From Dermanyssus gallinae (lineage: Eukaryota > Arthropoda > Arachnida > Mesostigmata > Dermanyssidae), in the NCBI GenBank assembly GCA_003439945.1, contig QVRM01001474.1:1-64000 (forward strand): a stretch of 64,000 nt of DNA, read 5' to 3'. The notes beneath the pieces are model-generated. The model was not told the origin of the DNA and made no database searches. It saw nothing but the letters and a program-made list of their open reading frames with translations. How positions within the stretch are numbered: position 1 is the stretch's first letter; each line of letters starts with the position of its first letter. This document shows positions 10,291 through 20,329 of this stretch, piece by piece. The position numbers were made by a program, and so were the translations under genes.

Positions 10291-10844
10291 GTATGGTGAA
10301 AAAAACCCTACCTCCAGAGCAATTCGGTTTCAGGAAGGGTCGAGGTACACAGAACGCGATCCACGTACTCTAGTCGGAAGTTAAGCGGGTGTTGGCTGTG
10401 CCCGGAGGTCACTCGAACGCCGTGATTATCGATTGTGTCGAGGCCTTCGACAAAGCTCCCCGTCACTTACTAGTCGATTCATTCGATTTGTTCACTTACT
10501 AGTCGACCCCTCAAGGGGACCTTCTCAGTTGCCTGGCCTTCTCTTTGCTTATTGCAGATCGAGCCTGGCATGTGCGAAAGGAGTTTAGAAACACCGTCGT
10601 CCTTATGTACGCGGATGACATAGTAGTGGCCCACCGGGACCGCGGTGCCATTCGTCGTATTGTCGGCGACGTTAAAAGCTACCTTCACCGTAAAGGCCTA
10701 CAAATAAATTCACGGAAGACGAATGCCGTTAAGTTTCGCCATGAGGGTCGATTGGCTGCAGCAGACGTAATACCATGTAGTGGCCAACCATTGGAATTTG
10801 TCAACTCCTTCCCGTATTTGGGTCTGAGATTACAGTATACGATC
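10291..10844 (+). pseudogene. Captured LINE reverse-transcriptase fragment, unit 5
   Basis: Same internally deleted fragment. The opening GTATGGTGGAAAAGG has become GTATGGTGAAAAAAA, which creates a stop after the first codon. The motif C half is open from 10545. Confidence 0.85.
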
Positions 10845-11384
10845 TTAACGAATAGCATAACAATTTCTTCTGTGGTGCGTTATTCTTTAGTAAACGGGAC
10901 CTGTGCCTATCAGGCAAGTTAGTTTTAACTCTTCGATTTTCTAGTCCGCATTATACTAAACGCTCTAATAGCAACGACGACGGAATTGCAAACAAAAATG
11001 GAACATTCAACGCTTAATCTATGACACTGTAATTGAGTTTAATTATAATTAAACAATGATGCAGAGACTAATTTTTACAAATTATTTAAGTGTCCCGCAG
11101 CAAAATGTACCATATTTACTGTGACCGTGATCTAAAGGGAGCGTCAGGCGAATATTGATATGCATAACCATAAATAGGTAAATATAATACAAACACAAGA
11201 TCCTGTTTTTTCAACGACGTTGGTGAGTATTTCGATAGGTGATCATCATTGGTGACATTGCAAATCAATCAAGCGCGGCGGGGTTTTATAGGTCAATTGG
11301 CCACATCCTGTGACGAGCGGCGATGGAGAGAGGAAGAGGCGAGGGGTTAGATTGCTCTTTGGCTTGCCTCACCAAAGGCTGTCT

Positions 11385-11392
11385 TATAAGAG
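11385..11392 (+). promoter_or_regulatory. Variant TATA box, array copy 6
   Basis: TATAAGAG instead of TATAAAAG, 91 bp upstream of the start at 11476. It is the only copy in the window whose TATA element is changed, so its expression might differ. Confidence 0.6.
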
Positions 11393-11475
11393 TTCTGCAG
11401 GCATTGTCGAATGTCATATTCATGCTTGTATCCCTAGACGAATATTATAGCCTTTCAAGCATCTCCTTGCACACG

Positions 11476-11907
11476 ATGAAGGTCGACTCGCTGAGACGAA
11501 AGGTGCTACTTCGCTGCACCTACCTTAAATATGGTACACTTCATCCTTCTTGGGATGATAGCTGGCCGAATAAAGCCAAGAGGCCTCGTCTCGAACAGCA
11601 GAAGCATATTCCTCAAGAAGAAAATTGCGCAGACGCCTTTGCTGCGACGTTCTTTGATGACGCTGGGCCTAGCGAAGGACATCTCCACCAGCCGACGGAC
11701 ATTCATCTGGAAGAAAATACAGAACTTCTGCAATTCTTACTAGCACAAAATGAAATCGAATTCGGGGAGTTAGAAAGAACGTGCGTCATGTCGTTTGGCG
11801 AAGAGCAAATTTTTCTCTGCCCGAACTGCTCGATCGCGGCCTCAAACATGGACATGCTGGTTGAGCATTTACTTCGTATTCACGAGATTCGGTGTGTAAG
11901 GAAATGA
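11476..11907 (+). CDS. Small C2H2 zinc-finger protein, array copy 6 (intact, most diverged array member)
   Basis: 143 residues with E97G and A104V relative to copies 3 and 4; the finger is intact. This right-most unit carries more substitutions than its neighbours in both coding and flanking sequence. That is usual for an array end, where homogenisation is weakest. The codon before the stop is AAA, where the others have AAG (AAATGA against AAGTGA). Confidence 0.75.
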   Translation: MKVDSLRRKVLLRCTYLKYGTLHPSWDDSWPNKAKRPRLEQQKHIPQEENCADAFAATFFDDAGPSEGHLHQPTDIHLEENTELLQFLLAQNEIEFGELERTCVMSFGEEQIFLCPNCSIAASNMDMLVEHLLRIHEIRCVRK

Positions 11908-12079
11908 TGTAGATAGGATAATAGGTTGGAATATATATGTACATTTTAGGTAATAAGAACAAGCTTAGGTCGTTTTATTTATTTGTAAATAGAATATGAG
12001 GTAGGTTTGTTTTCAATGACATATATTGGTAATCACCATAATTGTTCTCTGTGCTAATGTAAAATGTAAAAACCGCGGA

Positions 12080-12085
12080 AATAAA
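12080..12085 (+). terminator. Polyadenylation signal, array copy 6
   Basis: AATAAA in the conserved 3' flank. Confidence 0.6.
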
Positions 12086-12360
12086 ATACGTATATGTCTT
12101 TTAACTATATAAAATGTACTGTAAATTTATCTTTAATAATTACTACACCTATACATCATTCGGGACCCTTATTTGTTGAGAAACGGCGTTTGGTCAACAG
12201 CAACATATGGCAGCAAATATTATTTGTGCGACATAGCAATTGCCATAGGGAGTCAGTAACAATAACAAAATGTATATATACATATATACATTTTGTTTAT
12301 ATACATCTATATACCTTGTTCAGGTCTTTCGTCATCGTTCTCTCTTCGCATAGCTCTAAA

Positions 12361-12448
12361 GTATGGTGGAAAAGGCCCTGCCTCCAGAGCAATTCGGTTT
12401 CAGGAAGGATCGAGGTACACAGGACGCGATCCACGTACTCTAGTCGGA
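12361..12448 (+). pseudogene. Truncated LINE RT fragment at the right end of the array
   Basis: Only about 88 bp of the RT insert remains. At CTCTAGTCGGAA it switches directly into 3'-flank sequence (ACCATGATTGTACTCTGTG), skipping about 1.6 kb of the unit. Confidence 0.8.
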
Positions 12449-12672
12449 ACCATGATTGTACTCTGTGCTAATGTATGTATGTAAACCGCAGAACTACAAT
12501 AAGTATATGTCTTTAACCTATATAAGCTGTACTGTGACTTTAGTGTTACTAATTACTACACCTGTACATCATTCGGTACCCTTATTTGTTGGGAAACGGC
12601 GTTTGGTCGACAAAAACATATGGCAGTAAATATTATCTGTGCGACATAGCAATTGCCATAGGGAGTCAGTCA
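12449..12672 (+). repeat. Diverged unit 3'-flank beyond the array
   Basis: Matches the post-gene segment of the array unit (CTCTGTGCTAATGTA, then CCTGTACATCATTCGG, then GGGAAACGGCGTTTGGTC) with more differences than between array units. It runs into a (TA)n tract. It is either the original single-copy flank or an older unit remnant. Confidence 0.75.
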
Positions 12673-12798
<126 letters not shown>

Positions 12799-14077
12799 GT
12801 TCAACAAGTTCTTAAAATGAAAACCAAGAATTTTCCAAATCTTGTTTTTAATTTTTTCTTATTTGATATACTCCCCGAGAAGCTCAATACACTTTTCCCA
12901 CCGAGATTTCAGAGCATTTATACCTCTTGAGTAGAATTCCGCGTCTTTAGACTGAAAATAGGCATTGACAGCAGCCTTAACCTCTTCATTGCTGAAAAAA
13001 CGCTTTCCACCGAGACTATTCTTCAAATGTCCGAAGAGGAAATAATCAGAGCGGGCCAGGTCTGGAGAATAGGAAGGTTGTTCAATAAGTTCGAACCTCA
13101 GTTGGGCCAGTTTTGCCGTTGCTTGCCGCGACTTGTGTGCGGGAGCATTGTCCTGGTGAAACAGGACAACCTTCTTCTGCAAAGCGGGCCGTTTCACGAT
13201 GAGTTCTTGCTTCAGGCAGTCCAACAGTCTTGCATAATATTCTCCCGTGATCGTTTTACCGCTCTCAAGGTAGTCGACCAGAATTATTCCACGTTGGTCC
13301 AAAAAAACGGTAGCCATCATCTTTCCGGCCGATGCCGTTGTCCGCACCCTCTTCGGAGGTCCTTCACCAGGTGCACACCATTGACGAGATGCTTCTTGGG
13401 TCTCGGGAGTGTAGTGATGGACCCAGCTTTCATCGACGGTCACGAATCTGCGTCAAAAATCCGACGGATTTTTCGACATCTTGGCCAAATTTCGCTGTGA
13501 AGCGGAAACACGCGCGTCTTTTTGGCCTTGGTTGAGCAAATGCGGCACCCATTTTGCTCTAAGCTTTTTCATCTTTAAGTTTTCGTGCGGGATGAAATGC
13601 ACACTACCCAAACTGATCCCCAAGGCCTCCGCTATCTCCCTAATGTTCACTCGCTTATCTGCGGCAACGATTTTCCGCACTTTTTTCCACGTTTTCCTCA
13701 TCAGTTGCCGTTTTTGGGCGTCCTGAACGTAGTTCATCCTCGGTGCTCCTGCGACCTCTTTTTAACTCATTAATCCAGTTGGAAACAGTGGCAAAACATG
13801 GCGCAGAGTCACCGTACACCTCGTCTAACTCAGTTTTCACTTGGGTCGCATTCCAACCTTTGAAATAAAAATGCTTGATAACCACTTGAAACTCTTTTTT
13901 CTCCATTTTTCAAAATCACGCCGATACGTTGCACGGGAAAAGCGATCAAACGAAATCGCAACAGCCAATCACCAGAATATTTTGACTGCTAGCATTCGAA
14001 AAGTTGCCGTTTCCAATAGCGGTGAAAGCGCGCCAAAATTCGAATTCTGAAAAGCTCATTTTAAGAACTTGTGGAAT
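12799..14077 (-). mobile_element. Mariner-family DNA transposon, decayed
   Basis: About 1.28 kb flanked by TA (12797-12798 and 14078-14079). Terminal inverted repeats share CAAGTTCTTAAAATGA (12804-12819 and its complement near 14057-14072); the outer few bases differ (GTTCAA/ATTCCA). Length, TA target duplication and the encoded transposase fit Tc1/mariner. The target was the adjacent TA microsatellite, or the microsatellite grew from the TA. Confidence 0.9.
12859..13906 (-). pseudogene. Mariner transposase (DD34D), broken
   Basis: The N-terminal part (13906-13655) has the helix-turn-helix region typical of mariner (KGWNATQVKTELDEVYG, VSNWINELKRGR). The middle (13737-13453) includes the second HTH (IREIAEALGISLGSVHFI). 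The catalytic part (13443-12859) has VDESW, FHQDNAPAH and SPDLARSDYFLF, with 34 residues between the second and third Asp. The first segment is in a different frame from the second. An in-frame TGA at 13450-13452 separates the second from the third. The usual PSD of the last motif is RSD. It is not functional as it stands. Confidence 0.9.
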
Positions 14078-14079
14078 TA

Positions 14080-14314
14080 CCTGTATATATTAGGTCCCAC
14101 TTTAAACCCTACGAAAGAGGTTCGCGATTTCACTTACGTACAGTATACAGCATATTTAAAGATAGAAGGGCTAGGTGAATATTCTAGGTCACTTCGATAG
14201 CTTTTTGTTACATATTGGTCGCCATTATGATTTTGACGTTGTATACTCAAATTTTATGTGAAAAGTTACAAATGGTACCCTTTCTATCGAGCCTTCAGCG
14301 TAATGTGTTGAGCA
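14080..14314. other. No recognisable feature
   Basis: AT-rich sequence between the mariner and a dispersed repeat. I see no open frame or known element. Confidence 0.4.
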
Positions 14315-14930
14315 GATAGTTCCAGGGAGGCAATCGAATACGGTTGGATAATAAATAAAAAAACAGTATATGTCAACTCGCTGTTAGTGTGGCTATATGT
14401 CACTTATTTCAGTACAAACGAGACGGCATACGACGTAGACCATCCACGTAGGAAGCCGTATTGTTCTGCCGGGTCCTGCTTTCGCTCATTTTTTCGTAAT
14501 GCGCTCATTTTTTCTTTCTTTTCATGCGTGTGAGCTAATTTTCATCTCCGCAATATAGCAAAATGTTGCTGGTGATCTATGATTTATTAAATATAAGGCG
14601 TGTTTTTTTTGGCAGGCCTCATAAAAAAGGCTTATATTTTTGCTTTCACCTCTGTGTTCGATTTGGCAGCCAGATGAATAACCCATCTAATTGTTGCTTC
14701 AGTCTGATAGCCAGCCGTAATGTTTGTTCCACCAGGTGGGTGCTTAATGCGCAATGCAGATGCTTTATTTGAAACGTGTTCGCACATGCTTCACGATGCA
14801 GTTAGCACTTGACCTGAGAGTGTTGTTGCGATGAGCCGATAGTGGTGCCAAAGACAATACCCGTCATCTGCGATGCTAACGAAAAAATAAAATCAGCTTT
14901 TATTTTAAAGCTTCATTTTCCTATATATAT
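14315..14930. repeat. Dispersed repeat family, copy 1 (non-coding, unknown)
   Basis: Shares blocks in the same order with 32,010-32,390 and with 37,712-38,025 plus 38,846-39,205: CAGTACAAACGAGACGGCAT, CCGGGTCC, GTGATCT with TTAAT/ATTAAA, CTCTGTGTTCGATTT and GATAGCCAGCCGTAATG. No protein is evident. It may be a MITE/SINE-type element or a LINE tail. Confidence 0.7.
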
Positions 14931-15030
14931 AGGCAATACAAAAAAATACAAATAGCGACCACACTAGGGGAGCACTGCCGAGTGTGCAAATGTATTGTAA
15001 ATAATTAATACATCATCGCAATATTTTCTA

Positions 15031-15035
<5 letters not shown>

Positions 15036-15064
<29 letters not shown>
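15036..15064. repeat. (TA)n microsatellite
   Basis: Near-pure TA run. Confidence 0.9.
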
Positions 15065-15066
<2 letters not shown>

Positions 15067-15279
15067 TTTTATTTACCATTCCTTGTGGAATATCTTTTAA
15101 ATCAGATGCGCTCGCTGTTTAGTATGTCATACAGCGTTCTTCTGGCTTCGTATATAGTTGTATATAATTGCTATGATATCATTATATGTATTTTAACAAA
15201 TATCCTCGTCTGTCGTGCGTTCATAATATTAATGGGATTATCACAATGGTTATATTACTACCTAATTACACAAGAGTTT

Positions 15280-17100
15280 GTTTTAGCGGGGCGTCTTCCC
15301 ATGGTTCCTTACAATCTGTGCCATTTCCTTAGCCTGCGTTTGGTTTCATTTATCTCTTGTCATAATGGTTTATCACCGAAACCTAATGCCTCGGCTATGG
15401 ACACTGTTCTCACTACTCTTAGCTCGTCGCACATCAGCACGATACGTTCGATGGATTTTTCTTCTATATCACGCGCTCTACACCAAACGCTCTCAATTTC
15501 CGAGTATCTGGCCGCCAGCAGTCGGGTGTTGAGCATACCGGCTTTACAGTCAGCGAACAGCCCGGACGCTTGCGAGTTCGAATAAATAGTATCTTTTCGG
15601 CCGTATTCCGTTTTTTTTGCCTGTACAATTGCAAGGATGTCTTTCTCTCCATATCCTATCTCCATCTTTCTTCGGCTGTTTTGTCAATTGTCTTCTTCAC
15701 ATCTTTGGTTATCTGTTTATTTGTTATCACCTCGTGTTCTTCAAAATCCACCGTTGAACTTAAATTTGCGTTCAAGGAACTTTAGCCGCCTATCCCATTT
15801 GCTTGAATTTTGTTCGCTCAATTTTGCTGTGAGCAGTTCGGCCACCCAGTTTTGGTCTTCCTCACTTGCGGCTATGTTTTTTAGACGGCTTACATACGAT
15901 ATCTTAGCTTGTGCTTCCCTTACCCAGAAGCTGGAGACTCCGAATTCCCCTTCGACAAATTGTGCTGCACATATATACATACATTGCATTGCATTGCATG
16001 TCGGCCAATTGCACGTTGTATTGTGTCCAATCTGTTTACCATGCTTGCGTCTAAACTTACAATAGCGTTAGCGTACGTCACTGTTGGCACAAACATGCTT
16101 TTCCAAAGCTCTTTAGCCACCATGAATCTATTGCAACTCCACAAAGCCTTCTTTCTTACAATATTTTGTCCATTTTTAGCTCGTTCTCTTCTTATTGCAT
16201 GCTCAGCTTTAAAAATATCTGGACTGTTTTCTATTATAACCCCCAAGTATTTGTATGCGTTTTTGAATTCAACTTCTTTTCCCTGTATCTGTAGCGGCAT
16301 CTCTCTGATATCCCCGGAAAATATTACATTTGCACATTTATTTTCGTTGAACTCCTGTCCAATATTTTTCGCCGTTTCTCCGCATATTGTTAGCATTTTT
16401 TGCATTTGTTCAACACCTTCCGCTAAAATCACCATGTCGTCTGCAAACAACAGGACACGCGGTCGGAGGGATACTATATAATCTCCTCTAGCATATACCA
16501 TTTTAAAACCAAGATTTGATTCATACACATGTCATGCCACTTCCTCAATGTACAGTAAAAACAGTGACACAGAGCAAGGACATCCTTGTCGAAGTCCTTT
16601 CTTTAATCTGTAGAAATCAGATGAGTTCGACCCGATTCTATCGACCGTATCGTAGGCTTGTTGGATATCTAGGAATGTTGCAACTAAGTTCTGTTTTCTA
16701 GATCTGGCACAATAGATACTTTTTGTTAGTACGAAAAGACTATTCTCTATTCTCCTACCTGTTCTAAAACCACTCTGTCATGGTCCTATTAGTTTCACCT
16801 CTTCCAGCTCGTCTTGTAGCCTGTCTCTAAGAATGGCAGCAAATATCCTGTACACAACGCTTGTTACCGTTATTGGTCTGCGATTGACAATTTCGTGTTT
16901 TCCGCCCCTGGCTTTGGTATGAAGGCGACTCTTCCTGTTAACCATTCTTGAGGGATCTTCTTTCCAGCAAAAATCTTGTTGAATTCGCCCGTCAGGTATT
17001 CGTACGTTGGCGTGCCAATGTTTTTAATCAATTTTAGCGATACCCCATTCTCTCCACGCGCAGTTTTGTCGTCTTTTGATCTAATAACCTGTTCGATCTC
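15280..17100 (-). pseudogene. ORF2 reverse-transcriptase region
   Basis: In N-to-C order: motif B GLRQGCPCSVSLFLLYI (about 16,570-16,640), motif C VLLFADDMVILAEG (about 16,430-16,470), then FKNAYKYLGVIIE and a C-terminal region in two further frames (15,989-15,741 and 15,665-15,360). The frame from 16,528 to 15,920 is open for 202 codons. Upstream, motif A is hard to follow because of several frame breaks. Confidence 0.8.
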
Positions 17101-17115
17101 TTCTTTACTTGTCCT

Positions 17116-17430
17116 TCAGCTAATATCCGCTCTTCTTACATGTATTTGTTGATTTTGTAGTTCATATATTTCAGCGTCAAACATAGCATTTAGTGCCTCA
17201 TTTATCTCTTGTTGTGTGTATTCTTTTTCCTCTCCTCTTTTGTTATCTCCAGCTATTTCATCCTGCTGTTTTATGTATTTCCAGAAACGCGTCATCCTCT
17301 TCCCTGCGCTATAATTTGTTATGTTTTTTAAATCTCTAAGTTTGTCTAATCTTATGGCGTTGGCTATATCTTCGCTAAGTTTCATCTTTACTTCCATGTT
17401 TTCCCTCCACAGTTTATCTGCTTGCTCCAT
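17116..17430 (-). pseudogene. ORF2 inter-domain segment
   Basis: An open 104-codon stretch, charged and helical (RFWKYIKQQDEIAGDNKRGE), typical of the linker between endonuclease and RT in LINE ORF2. It lies in order between both domains. Confidence 0.6.
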
Positions 17431-17558
17431 GTCGTTTTGGCGTACCGCCTATTGATGTTGTCTGGACAGGTGTCTTCTTTGTTGCAAACCTCTATTTAAA
17501 CCTTCATTCCACCAAGAGTTGATCGTGTGGCTTGGTGCCAAACTGACAGTTAAGTTAT

Positions 17559-18239
17559 CTAGGATTCTGCTCTTTGGTTGGCCAGTACATAGTCGACGGT
17601 CGACTTCTTTTTTGCCTCTGTATCGGTGAACGTTTCCTCAAATTTCACACTTGGGTTCATATTCTTTAAGCTCGCTTGGCTACACAGGTTTTCTAAATCC
17701 CTACTGGCCTCATCGGTATTTTTATTAAAGTAAAACATATTGGTCTTTATGTTCTCTTTAACAAGCTTTTTAATTGTTTCATAAAATATCTTGTTTTTGT
17801 TTTCGGTATTGCTGGGTGGCCTGTATTCAACAATAATTCTTAAACAGCCTGGCCGTTTTCCTATTTCCACTGCTATTAGGTCGCTTCCTTCACTTGCCTC
17901 AACAACCTCTACATGGTGACTTTTTCCTATCAGTACTCCAACTCCTCCGAATCTGTTTCGTGACACTTTTCTGTTTACACCTATCCACCTTACCTCTTTA
18001 TGTAACGGTGGAGTTTCTACTTGAAGCAAGTGTGTCTCAGTCACAGCTAACACATCCAGACGAATCTCGTTCATTATTCTGTATAGCATCCCCCATTTTT
18101 CTTGTTTTCGTCCTCCTCGAATGTTTAAATATCCAATTTTTAGATTTTGTTGGCCGTTCAACCTTATTCCTCTTTCTCTTCCCCTCTCGACGCGTCTTTT
18201 TATATTGCTGTGGGCCGGGTTTGGGCCCTCCAACCACAC
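17559..18239 (-). pseudogene. ORF2 apurinic-like endonuclease domain
   Basis: Shows IGYLNIRGG, VTETHL (catalytic Glu region), GVGVLIGKSHHVEVVE, IVEYRPPS and STVDYVLAN near the end. The GDFN motif is replaced by MFYFNKN and no SDH is visible, so the nuclease is degenerate. Confidence 0.8.
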
Positions 18240-18821
18240 TCCCCGTGGCCCCGGCAGTCTCTATTCCTCCATCTCCCACCCACACCATTGCTCCCGTACG
18301 GTCTTCAGTATTCAACCGCATGCCATTGTTGTAACTGTCTTATCCGTTGTAGTTACCTTGCTCCCCTGCCATGTCTGTTGCTCCGTCGTAGTCCTCCCGG
18401 ATGCCGTGAAAAAACTTGTTCCTTTGCTGGCGATTCCATTGATTAACTCCATCCGTAAAAGTTCTCGGATTGGTCCTGTTATACCTCTCCTCCACGTGGT
18501 TGTTGACGCTGTAACTCTCTCCAATTACGTCTGCTTGCCCCGTGCGCCAGGTTCTCCCGATCGTCTTATACTTGTCGCCTCTCTGTGGTTGCGGCTCTTG
18601 TTGCTGTTGTGACCATGCCCGACCTTGCTTGTGTTGTCTATTCCTTCTCACCCACATGGGGATGTAGCGTGGGGGCTCTCGTCGAGCGTTTGGTGATCAC
18701 TGTTTAATCTGCATGCGCTTACGTAGCTCTTTGGCCACGTCGAGCGCCATGATCGCCCCTTTAACCGAGCTCACATGGATGTCGTCCTTTGCCAAAAACT
18801 GCGCAGCCATTCCAGTCTCGA

Positions 18822-19975
18822 TTATTTCCACCAACGAACTGCCAGCCTGCTTGACAGTATCTCAGATGAGCTCGTTAAGTTCATCAGCGAAGCGCGTACC
18901 TTTGGTATGTTTGGTACTGTACAGATTGATAAGTTCACTCCTAGCTCGACGCACATGTTTATTACTCGTTGTACCTCTTTGTTCACACGCATGTGCGCCA
19001 GCTGTTGTTCGTGCTCATCGGTAGCGCTAAGTAAATCGTTCAGTCCGCCTTGATATACCACCGTTCTTGCGCCTTCATTGGCCTGAAGCCACTTTTCTGT
19101 TTTGTTGGCGATGTCCTCGGCCTTCCTGCCGCCGAAATAGCGAATGTCGACACTCCGATCCTTATCTATTTCCGTCAAGAGTGCATCATTATATCTCCCG
19201 ACCCAGGTGTCTCCAATAACAAGTGCCCTCTCCATCACCACAGCATTTCTATCTATTTGCTCATTTTCTTTCAGATCTTCTCGTTGTCGGAGCTGTTGCT
19301 CTTCTGCCCGTATATTCTCGGCCATTTGCATCGCCCTGCGCGCCTCTGCTCGTGAATCCTCTGCTTCTGTTTTTGTTTGTCGTAGTGCCGCTCTCAGCCC
19401 CTTCATTTCCTGCGCAAACTTCTCTTCTATGTTTTTAATATTTTGAAGGAGACGTTGTTCAATTGCGTTTATCTCATTAAGGGTGTCTGTCTCGTCATCT
19501 TCAGCAGCCCCGATGTTGTTTTTCGGATGCTGCTGTATCGGTGGGGTCGACTTGGCTTGAATGTCGGTTTCAGTCTCCTCCGCGGCTGCCGTCAGTTTAC
19601 AATGTGCGCCGGTTTTGCTTTTGGCGGTCTGAGAATCTAGCTTGTGCTCCGCTTGTTTGTCTTCCGTTTCACTTATTGAGATATTTTGATCATTTATACC
19701 GAAAAAATCTATTTTATTGGGCCTTTTTTTGATGGCCCCGGTTGATACTGGGGTGTCAATATTCGGAGATTGATGGCATTTGCCTCCTGGCTCGGTTGTA
19801 TTCGGTAACGGGGTGTTTGTACTATCACTTTCAAATCTACAACGACCGCATTTCCATTTCATGCTCGCATTTTCCCGCAACGCTTTTCGTAGTAGCGCAC
19901 CTCTCAGCGTGCAGCCTATGTTTCGCAGGCACTCATCATAGTAGCACTAGTCACAGACAGAACACTTTACACCTC
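18822..19975 (-). pseudogene. ORF1: PHD-like finger, coiled coil, SGNH-esterase-like domain
   Basis: The finger runs from CSVCD (about 19,970) to CGRC (about 19,840). The Trp expected just after CSVCD is a TAG stop. From 19,880 the frame is open for 352 codons. A long Glu/Arg/Gln-rich coiled coil (about residues 130-215) leads to ALVIGDTWVGR (esterase block I, Ser of GDS replaced by Thr), YFGGRKAED and YQGGLNDLLS (the GxND-like block). The replaced nucleophile suggests a dead or diverged esterase. In CR1-type elements such ORF1 proteins bind RNA. Confidence 0.75.
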
Positions 19976-20278
19976 TGGTGGCCCTGTCTATATTTAATTT
20001 TATATAGTCACGCCACATTGGGCGCCCAGTTTTGTCTGACAATTTTTGCTGTCGCTATCGTCAAACCCGTTGCTGTTGTATGGTGCCATTTTCTTCCTTA
20101 GCACCAGACAATGCTTAACGACTCGTCTTGCTTAGTTACACAGAAGTACCTGTTATAATGAATATCTTCCGAATGCACTGAATTGTCCACAGCACTACAT
20201 TTAAATAAAAATTGCACAATTTTCGGGACTTCGATCTAAACGTGACCGCTTACGGCGACCGCTAGCAGACGACTCTTA

Positions 20279-20305
20279 AATATATATATATATATATATA
20301 TATAC
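20279..20305. repeat. (TA)n microsatellite
   Basis: Short TA run separating two LINEs of opposite orientation. Confidence 0.9.
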
Positions 20306-20329
20306 AACCGACCGACCGAAAAGATCTCA

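Larger units (their letters stand above)
1..12448. repeat. Tandem array of ~2.06-2.07 kb units, each with a C2H2 gene and a LINE fragment
   Basis: The same landmarks recur at regular spacing: the GAGCGGCGATGGAGAG block lies at about 990, 3048, 5106, 7176, 9246 and 11316, giving unit lengths of 2058, 2058, 2070, 2070 and 2070 bp. Order within a unit is: LINE RT fragment (~550 bp), conserved 5' flank (~550 bp), TATA box, gene, 3' UTR with AATAAA, 34-nt hairpin. Six full gene units are present. The window opens inside the RT fragment of a further unit, so the array continues to the left. Units 3 and 4 are the most alike (few substitutions), as expected from recent unequal exchange or gene conversion. 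The array stops inside the seventh RT fragment near 12,448. Confidence 0.95.
15280..20260 (-). mobile_element. Non-LTR retrotransposon with PHD/esterase ORF1 and APE/RT ORF2, decayed
   Basis: On the minus strand: ORF1 (about 19,975-18,822), a degenerate linker, ORF2 with apurinic-like endonuclease (18,239-17,559) and RT (about 17,100-15,280). The ORF1 pair of a PHD-like finger and SGNH-esterase-like domain is known from CR1-type elements. The LNxRGGRKxxKW...VTETHL start of ORF2 resembles elements I associate with ticks and mites; that is recollection, not a search. Frameshifts and stops occur throughout. Ends are approximate. Confidence 0.8.

Noticed and set aside
1..12448. CRISPR or satellite DNA explanation for the array
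   Set aside because: The repeat unit is about 2 kb with genes and no spacers; the genome is eukaryotic.
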